The notes: generated by a model from the sequence alone, not told the origin. A stretch of 64,000 bases of DNA from Mesorhizobium sp. NFR06 (GCF_900115245.1 NZ_FOVT01000006.1:62001-126000), one strand, 5' to 3'; positions 1-9,118 are shown, counted from the stretch's first letter. Translations and numbers: made by a program.

Positions 1-2
1 GG

Positions 3-806
3 TTCGTGTTCTGCTCCAGCAATCTCGGCACCGGCTCGCTGTTTCGCCTGTCGCGGCGCTACATCGCCGACTACCGCATCGGTGTCGCCTACCAGGCCGA
101 CCTGCCGGTCGCGACCGCCGTTGCCGCCTCCTCGGCCTTCCCGCCCTTCCTGTCGCCGCTCCGGCTCGACCTCACGCCCTTCGCCTGGAAGAACGACAAG
201 CTCGACCCCTCGGTCGGTCCGCCCGTGCCGCCGCGCCGCGCCGTGCTCACCGATGGCGGCGTCTACGACAATCACGGCATCGAGCCGGCGCTGAAGCGCT
301 GCCGCTGGCTGCTGGTCAGCGACGCCGGCGCGCCATGGCGGGCTTCGAAAGCGGGCTACTGGAACTGGTTCTCGCAGCTCAAACGCGTGCTCGACACCAC
401 CGACAACCAGGTGCGCTCCCTGCGGCGCCGGGATCTGGTGGCGCGTTTCCAGGCGGCCAAGGACGCCGACGATCGCGGCCTGCCCTATGACGCGACCCGG
501 CCCGACTACGCGGCGACGCGCGGCGTCTTCTGGTCGATCGCCAGCAAGCCTGACGCGACCGAGCCGAGTTTCGTGCAGACCGCCGCCACAGCGCCGGCGG
601 ATATCGGCACCTCGCTGCATTTCCTGGGCGGCGCAGAGACGGTCGACCTGGTGAACTGGGGCTACTGCACCGCCGACCAGGGGCTGCGCGCCTGGTTCGA
701 GCCGGCGGTGGCTGCCGGCAAGGGCGTGCCGCTGAAGGCGGGAGACGTGAAACCCGGCCGCTGCGCGAAAGTGTCGAAGATGGTGATGGGTGTTTTGAGA
801 GTTTGA
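3..806 (+). CDS. patatin-like phospholipase, C-terminal part (5' end outside window)
   Basis: The reading frame is open from base 3, so the start codon lies upstream and only about 267 codons are visible. The motif LTDGGVYDNHG (near 246-278) matches the Asp-Gly-Gly catalytic block of patatin-type serine hydrolases, which act on acyl lipids through a Ser-Asp dyad. The nucleophile-elbow GxSxG would lie upstream and is not in the window. The segment ATAVAASSAFPPFLSP before it is the usual helix preceding the DGG loop in this family. The last third has no motif I recognise. Family assignment is solid; the substrate is unknown. Confidence 0.75.
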   Translation, partial: FVFCSSNLGTGSLFRLSRRYIADYRIGVAYQADLPVATAVAASSAFPPFLSPLRLDLTPFAWKNDKLDPSVGPPVPPRRAVLTDGGVYDNHGIEPALKRCRWLLVSDAGAPWRASKAGYWNWFSQLKRVLDTTDNQVRSLRRRDLVARFQAAKDADDRGLPYDATRPDYAATRGVFWSIASKPDATEPSFVQTAATAPADIGTSLHFLGGAETVDLVNWGYCTADQGLRAWFEPAVAAGKGVPLKAGDVKPGRCAKVSKMVMGVLRV

Positions 807-825
807 GCCGGCATTCGAACTGCCG

Positions 826-1007
826 ATCTCCCCCCTTGTGGGGGAGATGTCCGGCAGGACAGAGGGGGGCGCGAAGGAATGAGGCGCTGTCCGAGCTTGG
901 GTCCCTTGTCAAATCAAAAGGCACGGCGGCGTGGACACCGACTGATACGCCGGCGGGACAGCGCCCCCCTCTGCCCTGCCGGGCATCTCCCCCACAAGGG
1001 GGGAGAT
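826..1007. repeat. pair of 47-bp inverted palindromic repeats
   Basis: Bases 826-872 and 961-1007 are reverse complements with only two mismatches in 47 positions. Each arm also has internal dyad symmetry (CTCCCC...GGGGAG). They sit in the 300-bp gap between the lipase and the SDR. A related, more diverged copy occurs at 15052-15091. This looks like a rhizobial intergenic REP-type family; the RNA could form a long hairpin and act as a terminator for the upstream gene. Confidence 0.7.
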
Positions 1008-1113
1008 TAGGCGCTCCGCCGCCTTCGCCAGTCGCCTTGGTGCAATTCAATCCGGTTCGTGCCCCGCCCGGTCCATGCTAACAGGGCGCTTTCAGCAACG
1101 AATGGATCACAAC

Positions 1114-1815
1114 ATGGTGGAAAAAGTAGCTCTGGTGACGGCGGGCGGCAGCGGCATGGGGGCGGCGGCGGCCAGGCGCCTGGCGGCGGACGGGTTCAAG
1201 GTCGGCGTGCTCTCCTCCTCCGGCAAGGGCGAGGCGCTGGGCAAGGAGCTCGGCGGCTTCGGCGTCACCGGCTCCAACCAGTCGAACGACGACCTGAAGC
1301 GCCTCACCGATGGCGCGCTGGAACGCTGGGGCCGCATCGACGTGCTGGTCAACAGTGCCGGCCACGGGCCGCGCGCCGAGATCATCGAGATCAGCGACGA
1401 GGACTGGCACAAGGGCATCGATACCTATTTCCTCAACGCCGTGCGCCCGACCCGGCTGGTGACGCCGGTGATGCGGAAGCAGAAGTCGGGCGTCATCATC
1501 AACATCTCGACCGCCTGGGTGTTCGAGCCGAGCCCGATGTTCCCGACCTCGGCCGTGGCGCGCGCCGGGCTTGCCGCCTTCACCAAGATCTTCGCCGACA
1601 CCTATGCGGCCGACAACATCCGCATGAACAATGTGCTGCCCGGCTGGACCGACAGCCTGCCGGCAACTGAAGAGCGCCGCGACAGCGTGCCGATGAAACG
1701 CTACGGCACCTCGCAAGAAATCGCCGCGACGATATCCTTCCTGGCCTCGGACGGGGCGGCCTACATCACGGGGCAGAACATCCGCGTCGACGGCGGCATC
1801 ACACGGGCGGTGTGA
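1114..1815 (+). CDS. SDR family oxidoreductase, atypical catalytic site
   Basis: A 233-residue Rossmann-fold short-chain dehydrogenase/reductase-type protein. The N-terminal VTAGGSGMG is a variant of the TGxxxGxG nucleotide loop, and VLVNSAGHG corresponds to the NNAG block. I start it at the ATG at 1114 because homologues begin directly at the first beta strand; two upstream in-frame ATGs (1075, 1102) add only non-family residues. The catalytic YxxxK is not present: the aligned segment reads PTSAVARAGLAAF, so Tyr is Ser and Lys is Arg. The protein may therefore bind a dinucleotide without classical SDR chemistry, or belong to one of the known divergent SDR groups. Substrate unknown. Confidence 0.8.
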   Translation: MVEKVALVTAGGSGMGAAAARRLAADGFKVGVLSSSGKGEALGKELGGFGVTGSNQSNDDLKRLTDGALERWGRIDVLVNSAGHGPRAEIIEISDEDWHKGIDTYFLNAVRPTRLVTPVMRKQKSGVIINISTAWVFEPSPMFPTSAVARAGLAAFTKIFADTYAADNIRMNNVLPGWTDSLPATEERRDSVPMKRYGTSQEIAATISFLASDGAAYITGQNIRVDGGITRAV

Positions 1816-1838
1816 GGTAAAGAGGGCGTCGGCTCAAG

Positions 1839-2066
1839 TCAGCCGCGGCTGCGCGAACCGAGCAGCCACATCAGGGCGATCGACGCCGCGATATTCAGCA
1901 CGTTGCCGACGACGACGTTCCAGAAGCGCGTCGGATCGTCGGCCAGGGCGACCCAGTGCAACCTGCCGCGGATTTCACCCATCCTCAGGCCGTAGGCAAT
2001 GTTGTACGTCGCCAGGGCGGCGAGCGCGGCCATCAGGACAATGACGTAGTTGGTTTTGCGATCCAT
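1839..2066 (-). CDS. small two-helix membrane protein
   Basis: A 75-residue protein with two hydrophobic segments, about residues 7-25 (YVIVLMAALAALATYNIAYG) and 50-68 (VVVGNVLNIAASIALMWLL), separated by a polar loop. It reads as a small inner-membrane protein with both ends probably on the same side. It is convergent with the SDR gene. I do not recognise a family and assign no function. Confidence 0.6.
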   Translation of the reverse strand: MDRKTNYVIVLMAALAALATYNIAYGLRMGEIRGRLHWVALADDPTRFWNVVVGNVLNIAASIALMWLLGSRSRG

Positions 2067-2110
2067 GCGGCAAATTCTAACCGCGCTTGGTGAAATTTTA
2101 CTTACCTTGG

Positions 2111-2255
2111 GTCAGGCGGCCGGCAAGCCGGCCTTTGATTGCCTCGGCTAAGGCGGCGGCCGGCAAGCCGGCCCTTGCTTGCCTTGGCTAAGGCGGCGGC
2201 CGGCAAGCCGGCCCTTGCTTGCCTTGGCTAAGGCGGCGGCCGGCAAGCCGGCCGC
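2111..2255. repeat. 40-bp tandem repeat, about 3.6 copies
   Basis: The unit contains GGCGGCCGGCAAGCCGGC followed by a spacer ending in GGCTAAG, repeated with an exact 40-bp period (marks at 2121, 2161, 2201 and 2241). Copies 2 and 3 are identical; copy 1 differs at a few positions. It lies just downstream of the stop of the AHSA1-type gene (2272). Each unit contains a GC-rich dyad, so the array could make serial hairpins and end transcription. It is not a CRISPR, because the spacers are part of the repeated unit. Confidence 0.85.
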
Positions 2256-2271
2256 CGTGCGTCTCGCGAAC

Positions 2272-2715
2272 TTACTGGTTGATTTCCGGCTCGACGAGCT
2301 TGGCCAGGTTGCGCAGCGATTCCTGCCAGCCGAGATAGCAGGCCTCGGCGGGGATGGCGTCCGGGATGCCGGCCTGGGTGATGTTGATCTCGGTGCCGAC
2401 CGACACCTTCTTCAAGGTCACGGTGACCTCGATCAGGCCCGGCAGGTTGGGATCGTCGAAGCGGTCGGTGTAGCGCAGCCGCTCGCCCGGAACGAGCTCG
2501 ACATATTCGCCGCCGAAAGCGTGGCTGTCGCCGGTGGTGAAGTTGCGGAAGGACATCTTGTAAGTGCCGCCGACCTTCCCCTCGAACTGGTGGACCGTGC
2601 AGGTGAAGCCGTTCGGCGGCAGCCACTTCGCCAGCGCGTCCGCCTCGACGAACGCGCGGTAGACCTTCTCCGGCTTGGTCGCCAGGACGCGGTGCAGATG
2701 GATGGTGCTCGGCAT
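2272..2715 (-). CDS. SRPBCC / AHSA1-type domain protein
   Basis: A 147-residue protein with the START-like helix-grip fold of the AHSA1 family. It begins with the strand IHLHRVLATKPEKVYRAF, followed by the characteristic KWLPPNGFTC region, and ends in a long C-terminal helix (ACYLGWQESLRNLAKLVEP). Such proteins bind hydrophobic ligands or act as co-chaperone-like or polyketide-cyclase-like domains; the real ligand is not predictable. A purine-rich ribosome site (GAGAGGA) lies about 8 bases before the ATG. Single-domain and apparently monocistronic. Confidence 0.85.
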   Translation of the reverse strand: MPSTIHLHRVLATKPEKVYRAFVEADALAKWLPPNGFTCTVHQFEGKVGGTYKMSFRNFTTGDSHAFGGEYVELVPGERLRYTDRFDDPNLPGLIEVTVTLKKVSVGTEINITQAGIPDAIPAEACYLGWQESLRNLAKLVEPEINQ

Positions 2716-3109
2716 ATCTCGATATCCTCTCTGGTTGATTTCTCGATGCCCCCAAGGACGGGCCGGCCTGGTCCGATCCGACAGATGCCGTCAAATTTTT
2801 TGCCCGACACCGTGTCGCTTTGCAACGGAAGCCTGGACATGAGCGCTATGCGCCCGCGCTGATCAATTGCAGCCACTCGCAGCATCCTGCCCAATATTTC
2901 AGCATGAGCTTCGAAACATTGAGTAAAATTGAGTAATTCTAGGTGTAATTATCGCGCCTAGATTGTATTAGAAGGCACTTATTATTCTATTTCTAATCAT
3001 TATTCGATGAACGGTAATTTTTTATCTGTACTGTGGCGCGAATCCTTGGAACGATAGGTTGATTTGCGGGTTGGCCTGAAGCCAGGCGTCACCAAGGAAG
3101 GAGTGTCCG
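2716..3109. promoter_or_regulatory. AT-rich divergent intergenic region upstream of the secreted glycanase
   Basis: About 390 bases without a gene between two divergent start codons. Bases 2920-3030 are strikingly AT-rich compared with the surroundings. They contain an inverted repeat (TCTAGGTG ... CGCCTAGA, about 2937-2962) and two short direct repeats of TTGAGTAA type. A strong ribosome site (AAGGAAGGAG) ends about 8 bases before the ATG at 3110. This is the likely regulated promoter of the glycanase/secretion operon; the binding factor is unknown. Confidence 0.45.
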
Positions 3110-4522
3110 ATGACCACCGTCACCAACGCCAAGGGCGTTCCTCTTCCCTATACGGGCGCATCCCACCACTGGTTTTCCGCGAGCGGGGCCGGGCCGGAAC
3201 TGCATGGCACTGACGGCAACGATTCGATCTGGGGCGACGCCAGCGCCAACGTCACCATGTATGGCGGCACCGGCGACGACTATTATTACCTCTACGCCGC
3301 GACCAACCGGGCGGTCGAGCTGCCCGGACAGGGCGTCGACACGATCGAAACCTGGATGAGCTACAAGCTGCCGGACAATTTCGAGAACCTCGTCGTCACC
3401 GGCAACAACCACTACGCCTTCGGCAATTCGCTCGACAACATCATCAAGGGCGGCTCCGGCAGCCAGACCTTCGACGGCGGCAAGGGCGATGACGTTTTGA
3501 TCGGCGGCGGCGGCGCCGATACCTTCATCATCGCCAAGGGCAACGGCAGCGACCTGATCACCGATTTCGGCGCCGACGACAAGATACGCCTCAACGGCTA
3601 CGACTTCGCGACCTTCGACGACGTCAAGGCGCACATGGCGCAGACGGGCGCGAACGTCACGCTCAACCTGAGCTCGAGCGAGGTGCTGGTGTTCAACAAC
3701 ACCACGATCGACAAGTTCCAGCCTGGACAATTCCAGCTGCCGATCGACAAGTCCGGCATGACGCTGTCGTTCAGCGACGATTTCAACGCGCTCAGCCTCT
3801 CGGACGGCCACAGCGGCACCTGGGACACCAACTTCTGGTGGGGTGCGGCCAACGGCAGCACGCTGAGCCAGAATGGCGAGCTGCAATGGTATATCGACGC
3901 CAATTACGCGCCCACGAGCTCGGTCCACCCGTTCAGCGTCGACAACGGCGTGCTGACGATCACCGCGGCGCAGGCGTCGGCCGACATCAAGCCGCTGATC
4001 AACAATTACGAATACACCTCCGGCCTGCTCACCACCCACGACTCGTTCTCGCAGACCTATGGCTATTTCGAGATGCGGGCGGACATGCCCGAGAACGCCG
4101 GCGCCTGGCCGGCCTTCTGGCTGCTGCCGGAAGACGGCTCGTGGCCGCCGGAGCTGGACGTGGTGGAAAAGTATGGACAGAACCCGTACGCGCTGCTGAT
4201 GACCGCGCACACCAACCAGACGGGCCAGCACACGACGGTCGGATCCACGGTGAATGTCTCGGACACGGACGGCTTCCACACCTATGGCCTCTTGTGGACG
4301 CCGGACAAGCTGGTCTGGACCTATGATGGCGTGCAGGTCGCGGAAGCGGCGACGCCGTCCGACATGAACAAGCCCATGTATATGCTGGTCGATCTCGCCG
4401 TCGGCGGCCAGGCCGGCGCGCCGCCCGACCATCTCGCCACCCCCGCCCAAATGAAGATCGACTATATCCACGCCTATACGCTGAACGACCTGCAGAACGT
4501 CACGGGCGAGCATACAGCCTAG
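3110..4522 (+). CDS. RTX-repeat glycoside hydrolase family 16 (ExsH-like endo-beta-glycanase)
   Basis: 470 residues. The N-terminal half carries calcium-binding RTX-like glycine/aspartate nonapeptides (LHGTDGNDSIWG near 31-42, MYGGTGDD near 50-57, DGGKGDDVLIGGGGADTF near 122-139). The C-terminal half (about 215-460) is a GH16 beta-jelly roll with catalytic motif ELDVVE (Glu348 nucleophile, Asp350, Glu353 acid/base). There is no N-terminal signal peptide, as expected for type I secretion. The layout matches Sinorhizobium ExsH, which trims succinoglycan outside the cell. The exporter genes follow directly (11-bp gap), so this is probably the dedicated substrate. The target polysaccharide is inferred, not shown. 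Confidence 0.9.
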   Translation: MTTVTNAKGVPLPYTGASHHWFSASGAGPELHGTDGNDSIWGDASANVTMYGGTGDDYYYLYAATNRAVELPGQGVDTIETWMSYKLPDNFENLVVTGNNHYAFGNSLDNIIKGGSGSQTFDGGKGDDVLIGGGGADTFIIAKGNGSDLITDFGADDKIRLNGYDFATFDDVKAHMAQTGANVTLNLSSSEVLVFNNTTIDKFQPGQFQLPIDKSGMTLSFSDDFNALSLSDGHSGTWDTNFWWGAANGSTLSQNGELQWYIDANYAPTSSVHPFSVDNGVLTITAAQASADIKPLINNYEYTSGLLTTHDSFSQTYGYFEMRADMPENAGAWPAFWLLPEDGSWPPELDVVEKYGQNPYALLMTAHTNQTGQHTTVGSTVNVSDTDGFHTYGLLWTPDKLVWTYDGVQVAEAATPSDMNKPMYMLVDLAVGGQAGAPPDHLATPAQMKIDYIHAYTLNDLQNVTGEHTA

Positions 4523-4533
4523 GCGGCCGGGCG

Positions 4534-6288
4534 ATGTCACGCGAGAGCGCTCCGACCCCGGAGGCCGGATTGCGGCCCGTTTCGCTGCGCACAGTGTTTG
4601 TGCGCGCCATCGCCGATGTCGGCCTGTTCTCGCTGCTCCTCAACCTGCTACTGCTGGTCATTCCGCTCTACCTGCTGCAGGTCTATGACCGGGTGCTGCC
4701 CTCCTCCAGCGTCGAGACGCTCGTCTATCTGTCGGTCATCGCGGTTGCGGCGCTTGGCTTCCTCGGTTTCCTCGACGCCATCCGCGCCATCTACACGCAG
4801 CGCGTCGCCGCGAGCGTCGACGGCAAACTCGGCGCCGCGACTTTCGCCGCCTCGCTTGGCGCCAGGACGGCGATGTCGCCGCTGAACGACCTCGCCTCGG
4901 TCTGCGCCTTCATCCGCTCGCGCGGCGTGGCGGTGCTGTTCGACCTGCCCTTCGCGCCGGTCTTCCTCGCCCTGCTGTATCTCATCCACCCGGCGCTGTT
5001 CTGGGTGACGCTCGGCGGCGCGGCGCTGCTCGTTCTCCTGGTCGTGGCCAACCAGCTCGCCATCGGCAGGAACGATGCGCTCGCGGCGGAGCGTTCGGCC
5101 CTGGCCAGCCAGGCCGAACAGGCCTTTGCCCGCAACGCCGAGACGCTGCGCGCCATGGGCATGGTGGAAAACGCCGCGCGCGCGTGGGGACGGCATGTGA
5201 CGGAGGCGCTTGTCCTGCATGACCGCTCGGCCGGCGCCAACGCCATCTTCAGCGGCGCTTCCAGGGCGCTGCGCATGATGCTGCAGCTGGCGATCCTCGG
5301 CAGCGGCGCATGGCTGGTGCTCAAGGGCCAGATGACGGCCGGCATGATCTTCGCCTCCTCGCTGGTGTCGTCGCGCGCGCTGCAGCCGCTCGACCAGCTG
5401 ATCGGTTCATGGCGGCAGATCGGCGAGGCGAGCCGCGCCTGGGCGCGGCTGGCGAGCGCGCTCGCGACGCAGCCGGCCAAGGCGAGCAAGCTCACCTTGC
5501 CCGACCCGTCCGGCGCGATCGCCGCGCAGGATCTGTTCTTCATCGCGCCGAACGCCACCTTCGGCGCCGAGCCCATCCTGAAGCGGCTGAGCTTTGCGAT
5601 CGGCGCCGGCGAAGCGGTGGCGATCGTCGGCCCGAGCGGGGCCGGCAAATCGACGCTGGCGCGGCTGCTCGTCGGAGCCGCGCAGCCGAGCGGCGGCTCG
5701 GTCAGGATCGACGGCGCCGAGCTCAAGACCTGGGACGAAAACCAGCTCGGCCGCCATATCGGCTATCTGGCGCAGGAAGTGGAGCTCTTTCCCGGCTCGA
5801 TCGCCGACAACATCGCCCGCTTCGACGCCGATGCCGAGGACGCGGCGATCGTCGAGGCGGCACGGCGCGCCGAGGCGCATGAGCTGGTGCTTTCGCTGCG
5901 CGACGGCTACCAGACGACGATCACCGGCACGCTGTCGGGCGGCGAGCGGCAGCGGATCGGGCTGGCGCGCGCCTTCTACGGCAATCCGCGCATCCTGGTG
6001 CTGGACGAGCCGAGCACGCATCTCGACGGCACCGGCGAAGCAGCGCTCGAAGCGGTGCTTGCGGCCGCGCGCGGCGCGGGCGTGACTACGATCGTGATCA
6101 CGCATCGCCCTTCGATCGCAGCCGCCTGCGACCGCGTGATGGTTCTGCGCGGCGGCGTCATCGAGGCGTTCGGCCCGAGCGCCGAGGTGTTGCGGCAACC
6201 GGGCAAAGGCGCGCAGCGCAACACTGTTGTGACCGGCTCGTTCGCGCCGACCATCCGCGCCTCGCAGACCATCCGGCAAGGCTCGTAA
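4534..6288 (+). CDS. prsD: type I secretion permease/ATPase (PrsD-like)
   Basis: 584-residue ABC exporter of the type I secretion class. The membrane domain covers roughly residues 20-300 with several hydrophobic helices (LFSLLLNLLLLVIPLYLL near 31-48). The ATPase domain follows with Walker A GPSGAGKS (366-373), signature LSGGERQR (about 467-474) and Walker B ILVLDEPS (487-494), all intact. It lacks an N-terminal peptidase or C39-like domain, as in the PrsD/HasD/PrtD group that exports RTX enzymes. It pairs with the HlyD-type adaptor 4 bases downstream; the outer-membrane TolC partner must be encoded elsewhere. Confidence 0.92.
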   Translation: MSRESAPTPEAGLRPVSLRTVFVRAIADVGLFSLLLNLLLLVIPLYLLQVYDRVLPSSSVETLVYLSVIAVAALGFLGFLDAIRAIYTQRVAASVDGKLGAATFAASLGARTAMSPLNDLASVCAFIRSRGVAVLFDLPFAPVFLALLYLIHPALFWVTLGGAALLVLLVVANQLAIGRNDALAAERSALASQAEQAFARNAETLRAMGMVENAARAWGRHVTEALVLHDRSAGANAIFSGASRALRMMLQLAILGSGAWLVLKGQMTAGMIFASSLVSSRALQPLDQLIGSWRQIGEASRAWARLASALATQPAKASKLTLPDPSGAIAAQDLFFIAPNATFGAEPILKRLSFAIGAGEAVAIVGPSGAGKSTLARLLVGAAQPSGGSVRIDGAELKTWDENQLGRHIGYLAQEVELFPGSIADNIARFDADAEDAAIVEAARRAEAHELVLSLRDGYQTTITGTLSGGERQRIGLARAFYGNPRILVLDEPSTHLDGTGEAALEAVLAAARGAGVTTIVITHRPSIAAACDRVMVLRGGVIEAFGPSAEVLRQPGKGAQRNTVVTGSFAPTIRASQTIRQGS

Positions 6289-6292
6289 GACG

Positions 6293-7609
6293 ATGACGCA
6301 GAGCCTCACCTTCGACAGCCCACCGCGCACCGACTTCCGGCGCACGGCCCATGCCGGCTACGCGGCGATCGCACTGCTCGTCGGCGGCTTCGGCTATTGG
6401 GCGGCAAGCGCGCCGCTGGCCGGCGCGGTGATCACGCAAGGCACGATAGCGGCGACCGGCGGCAACATCCTCATCCAGCATCGCGAGGGCGGCATCGTCA
6501 GCGCGTTGCTGGTGCATGAAGGCGACCGCGTGCGCGAAGGCCAGGCGCTGATCCTGCTCGACCGGACCGCGCCGGAGGCCGACCTCAACCGGCTGACCCG
6601 GCAGTGGATCGCGCTCAAGGCAAGTGCTGCGCGGCTGGAGGCCGAGCGCGACGGACTGGACAGGCTGGCGCCGATCGCCGAGCCCGCGCCCGCGCCGTTC
6701 CAGCAGGATTTCGAAAACCTGATGCGCGAACAGCAGAAGGAATTCGACGCCAGGCTCGCACGGTATCGGTCGGAGCAGTCGATCCTGGCGCAGCGCGTCG
6801 CCATGCATCGCGAGTCGGTGAAAGGGCTGAACGCGCAGAAGACGGCCATCGAGCAGCAGGCCGAGGTGGTGAAGAAGGAGCTCGGCATCAAGACCGACCT
6901 TCTCGACAAGGGCCTGACCAACCGCAGCGAATATTCGCAGCTTCTGCGCTCGGAGGCCGACCTCGTCGGCCAGGCCGGCGCGCTCGAGGCGGACCTCGCC
7001 TCGGCCAACACGCAGATCGCGGAAGCGCAGGCGCAGACCGAACGCGCGACCACGCAGCGCGTCGAGGAAGCGCTGACCAAGCTCGACGACGTGCGCGCCA
7101 ACCTTGCCGACATCGAGGAGCAGATGCGCGCGGCGCAAGCGGTGCTGAAGCGCACGACGATCACCGCCCCGGCGGCGGGCATCGTCGTGTCCGCGAACTA
7201 CAATTCGAAGGGCAGCGTCGTCGCCCCGGGCGAAAAGATCATGGAGATCCTGCCCACGTCATCGGGCCTGACGGTGGAGGCCAGGCTGCGGCCGAAGGAC
7301 ATCGACGCGGTGCATGTCGGCCAGCCGGCAAAGCTCAGGCTGTCGGCGCTCAACGCGCGCCTGACGCCGGAGGTCCCGGCCACGGTGAGCGAGATCTCGG
7401 CCGACCGGCTGACCGACGAGGCCACCCACGAAGCCTATTTCCGCGCCAAGCTGAAGATCGCCGACGCCCTGCCCCCCGGCGTGAAGGCCGAGCAGCTCTA
7501 TCCCGGCACTCCGGTCGACGCCTTCATCAGCACTGGCGACCGGACGTTCTTCGAGTATCTCATCCGGCCGATGCTGGATTCGTTCGCGCGGGCGTTCAGG
7601 GAAAGATAG
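6293..7609 (+). CDS. prsE: HlyD-family periplasmic adaptor of type I secretion (PrsE-like)
   Basis: 438 residues with one N-terminal membrane helix (about 20-42), a lipoyl-like half (GGNILIQHREGGIVSALLVHEGD), a long alpha-helical hairpin rich in Gln/Glu/Ala (about 95-280) and the returning half-motif ITAPAAGIVVSANYNSKGSVV. This is the membrane-fusion protein linking the inner-membrane ABC exporter to a TolC channel. It starts 4 bases after the exporter stop, so the two are co-translated in one operon with the RTX glycanase. Confidence 0.92.
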   Translation: MTQSLTFDSPPRTDFRRTAHAGYAAIALLVGGFGYWAASAPLAGAVITQGTIAATGGNILIQHREGGIVSALLVHEGDRVREGQALILLDRTAPEADLNRLTRQWIALKASAARLEAERDGLDRLAPIAEPAPAPFQQDFENLMREQQKEFDARLARYRSEQSILAQRVAMHRESVKGLNAQKTAIEQQAEVVKKELGIKTDLLDKGLTNRSEYSQLLRSEADLVGQAGALEADLASANTQIAEAQAQTERATTQRVEEALTKLDDVRANLADIEEQMRAAQAVLKRTTITAPAAGIVVSANYNSKGSVVAPGEKIMEILPTSSGLTVEARLRPKDIDAVHVGQPAKLRLSALNARLTPEVPATVSEISADRLTDEATHEAYFRAKLKIADALPPGVKAEQLYPGTPVDAFISTGDRTFFEYLIRPMLDSFARAFRER

Positions 7610-7784
7610 GACAGATCATCGCGCCTTCGCGGCGACTGCATCCAGCTTGCCGCGGCGGCTTCGATTTCGACGCTTATCCCGGGCAGCGCGGCATCGGCTG
7701 AGTCCTCGGCGGACTGCGCGCAGCCGCGGGCTCTCGCCTATTCGCGGGCCTTCGCCGCTCGACCGCGATCCCGCCTCTGGCTGA

Positions 7785-7991
7785 ATCGAATTTGGGCCAC
7801 CGCCTGTAGACATCGCGGCGTCGATCGCAGGCGTCGAAACCAGCGCGCTGACCACCGCGAACTGGCACGAATTCCTCACCGACAGCTACTATCACGGCTT
7901 CCTGCTGAAGACGCCGCGGGTCGGCGCCATGACGGCGCTGCTGTGCGGGGTGCTCGGCTATTTCCCGGCCAATTTGGGCGACGAGCTTTGA
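7785..7991 (+). pseudogene. possible gene remnant in a 490-bp gap
   Basis: The 7610-8096 gap holds no complete gene. One frame (7785-7991, ending in TGA) is open for 68 codons without a plausible start and reads like real protein (TANWHEFLTDSYYHGFLLK, then a hydrophobic stretch ALLCGVLGYFPANL). It may be the tail of a lost gene. I do not recognise the family; the rest of the gap shows nothing. Confidence 0.25.
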
Positions 7992-8096
7992 AGGCCGCGA
8001 CAACCGTCCCGCAGGCACGGACGCTTGCGGCTCGCCAGCCGGCCGCGTGCTTCGGCCTGACCGGCGTCAGCCTTATCTCGATCGATGTGTTCGGCA

Positions 8097-9053
8097 TCAC
8101 GCCTTTGCCGCAGCCGCCCTCGACTTGACCACCGTGGCCAGCACGACTCCGGCGATGATGAAGGCCGCGCCGAGCAGATCGTAGTCATGCAGGCTCTCGC
8201 CGAGCAGCAGATAGGCGAGCACGGCGACGAACAGCGTCTGCAGATAGAGCAGCATGCTTGCCCGGCTGGCGCCAAGCGTCTCGACGCTTTGGTTGTAGAG
8301 ATAGTACATCAGCGCGCCGCCGGGGCCGGCCAGATAGGCGAGCGCCAGCAAGCCGTGGGCATTCATGGCCGAGCGTTCGTCGTTGAAGATCTCCCACAGG
8401 TGGAACGGCAGCGCCACAAGCGCGCCGGCGCCGAGCAAAAGCACGACCAACGGCAAAAGCTCGAGGCCGAATTTGGAGCGGCGCAGCAGCACCGTGTAGA
8501 GCGCCCAGCAGAATGCGCTGCCGACGATCCACAATTCGCCGACATTGAAGCGCAACTGCACCAGCGCCTCGATATTGCCATGCGCGACGATGACCAGCAT
8601 GCCGGCGAGCGCGGCAACCGCGCCGAGCGACTTCCAGAGACCGAGCGGCTCGCCCAGCACGAAGCGAGCCAGCACCATGGTCATGATCGGCGACATCGCC
8701 ATGATGATGCCGGCCGTGGTCGCGTCGGTGTCGTTCAAGCCATGGTAGATCATGCCCTGGCAGAGCGTGAGGCCGATCGTGCCGACGGCGACGACCTCCA
8801 GTGGCCGCGAGCGCAGCAGCGCCAGCATCGCGCCGTGATGGCGGTGCACGATCGGCAAAAGGATGGCGCAGGCGAGCGCCAAGCGCCAGAAGCACAGGCC
8901 CCAGGGCGGCATTTCCGGCGCCACCCACTTCGCCGCGATATAGACGCCGGCCGAAAGCAGCCAGCACAGCACGGCGGCAGGATAGCCGGCAAGCGACGAC
9001 ATCGCCGCGACGGCCGGCGCGCCCGGCTGATGGACTATCGGTATCGCCTGCAT
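8097..9053 (-). CDS. EamA/DMT-superfamily transporter
   Basis: 318-residue integral membrane protein with about ten hydrophobic helices in two EamA repeats, the drug/metabolite transporter layout. The first repeat has the typical KWVAPEMPPWGLCFWRL segment, and the second ends with the LLLGESLHDYDLLGAAFIIAG block characteristic of the family. I choose the ATG at 9053 because GGGGGGATG-type purines precede it; an earlier in-frame start at 9143 adds 30 polar residues absent from the family. Substrate cannot be predicted (amino acids or other metabolites are usual). Confidence 0.88.
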   Translation of the reverse strand: MQAIPIVHQPGAPAVAAMSSLAGYPAAVLCWLLSAGVYIAAKWVAPEMPPWGLCFWRLALACAILLPIVHRHHGAMLALLRSRPLEVVAVGTIGLTLCQGMIYHGLNDTDATTAGIIMAMSPIMTMVLARFVLGEPLGLWKSLGAVAALAGMLVIVAHGNIEALVQLRFNVGELWIVGSAFCWALYTVLLRRSKFGLELLPLVVLLLGAGALVALPFHLWEIFNDERSAMNAHGLLALAYLAGPGGALMYYLYNQSVETLGASRASMLLYLQTLFVAVLAYLLLGESLHDYDLLGAAFIIAGVVLATVVKSRAAAAKA

Positions 9054-9118
9054 GTCATCCCCCCGTTCAAGGAACGTCAGACGCGGAAGTGGCCGCAACA
9101 TACCAAAATCCTTGGGCG

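Noticed and set aside
2111..2255. possible CRISPR array
   Set aside because: The 40-bp units repeat entirely, including the would-be spacers, and no cas gene is present.
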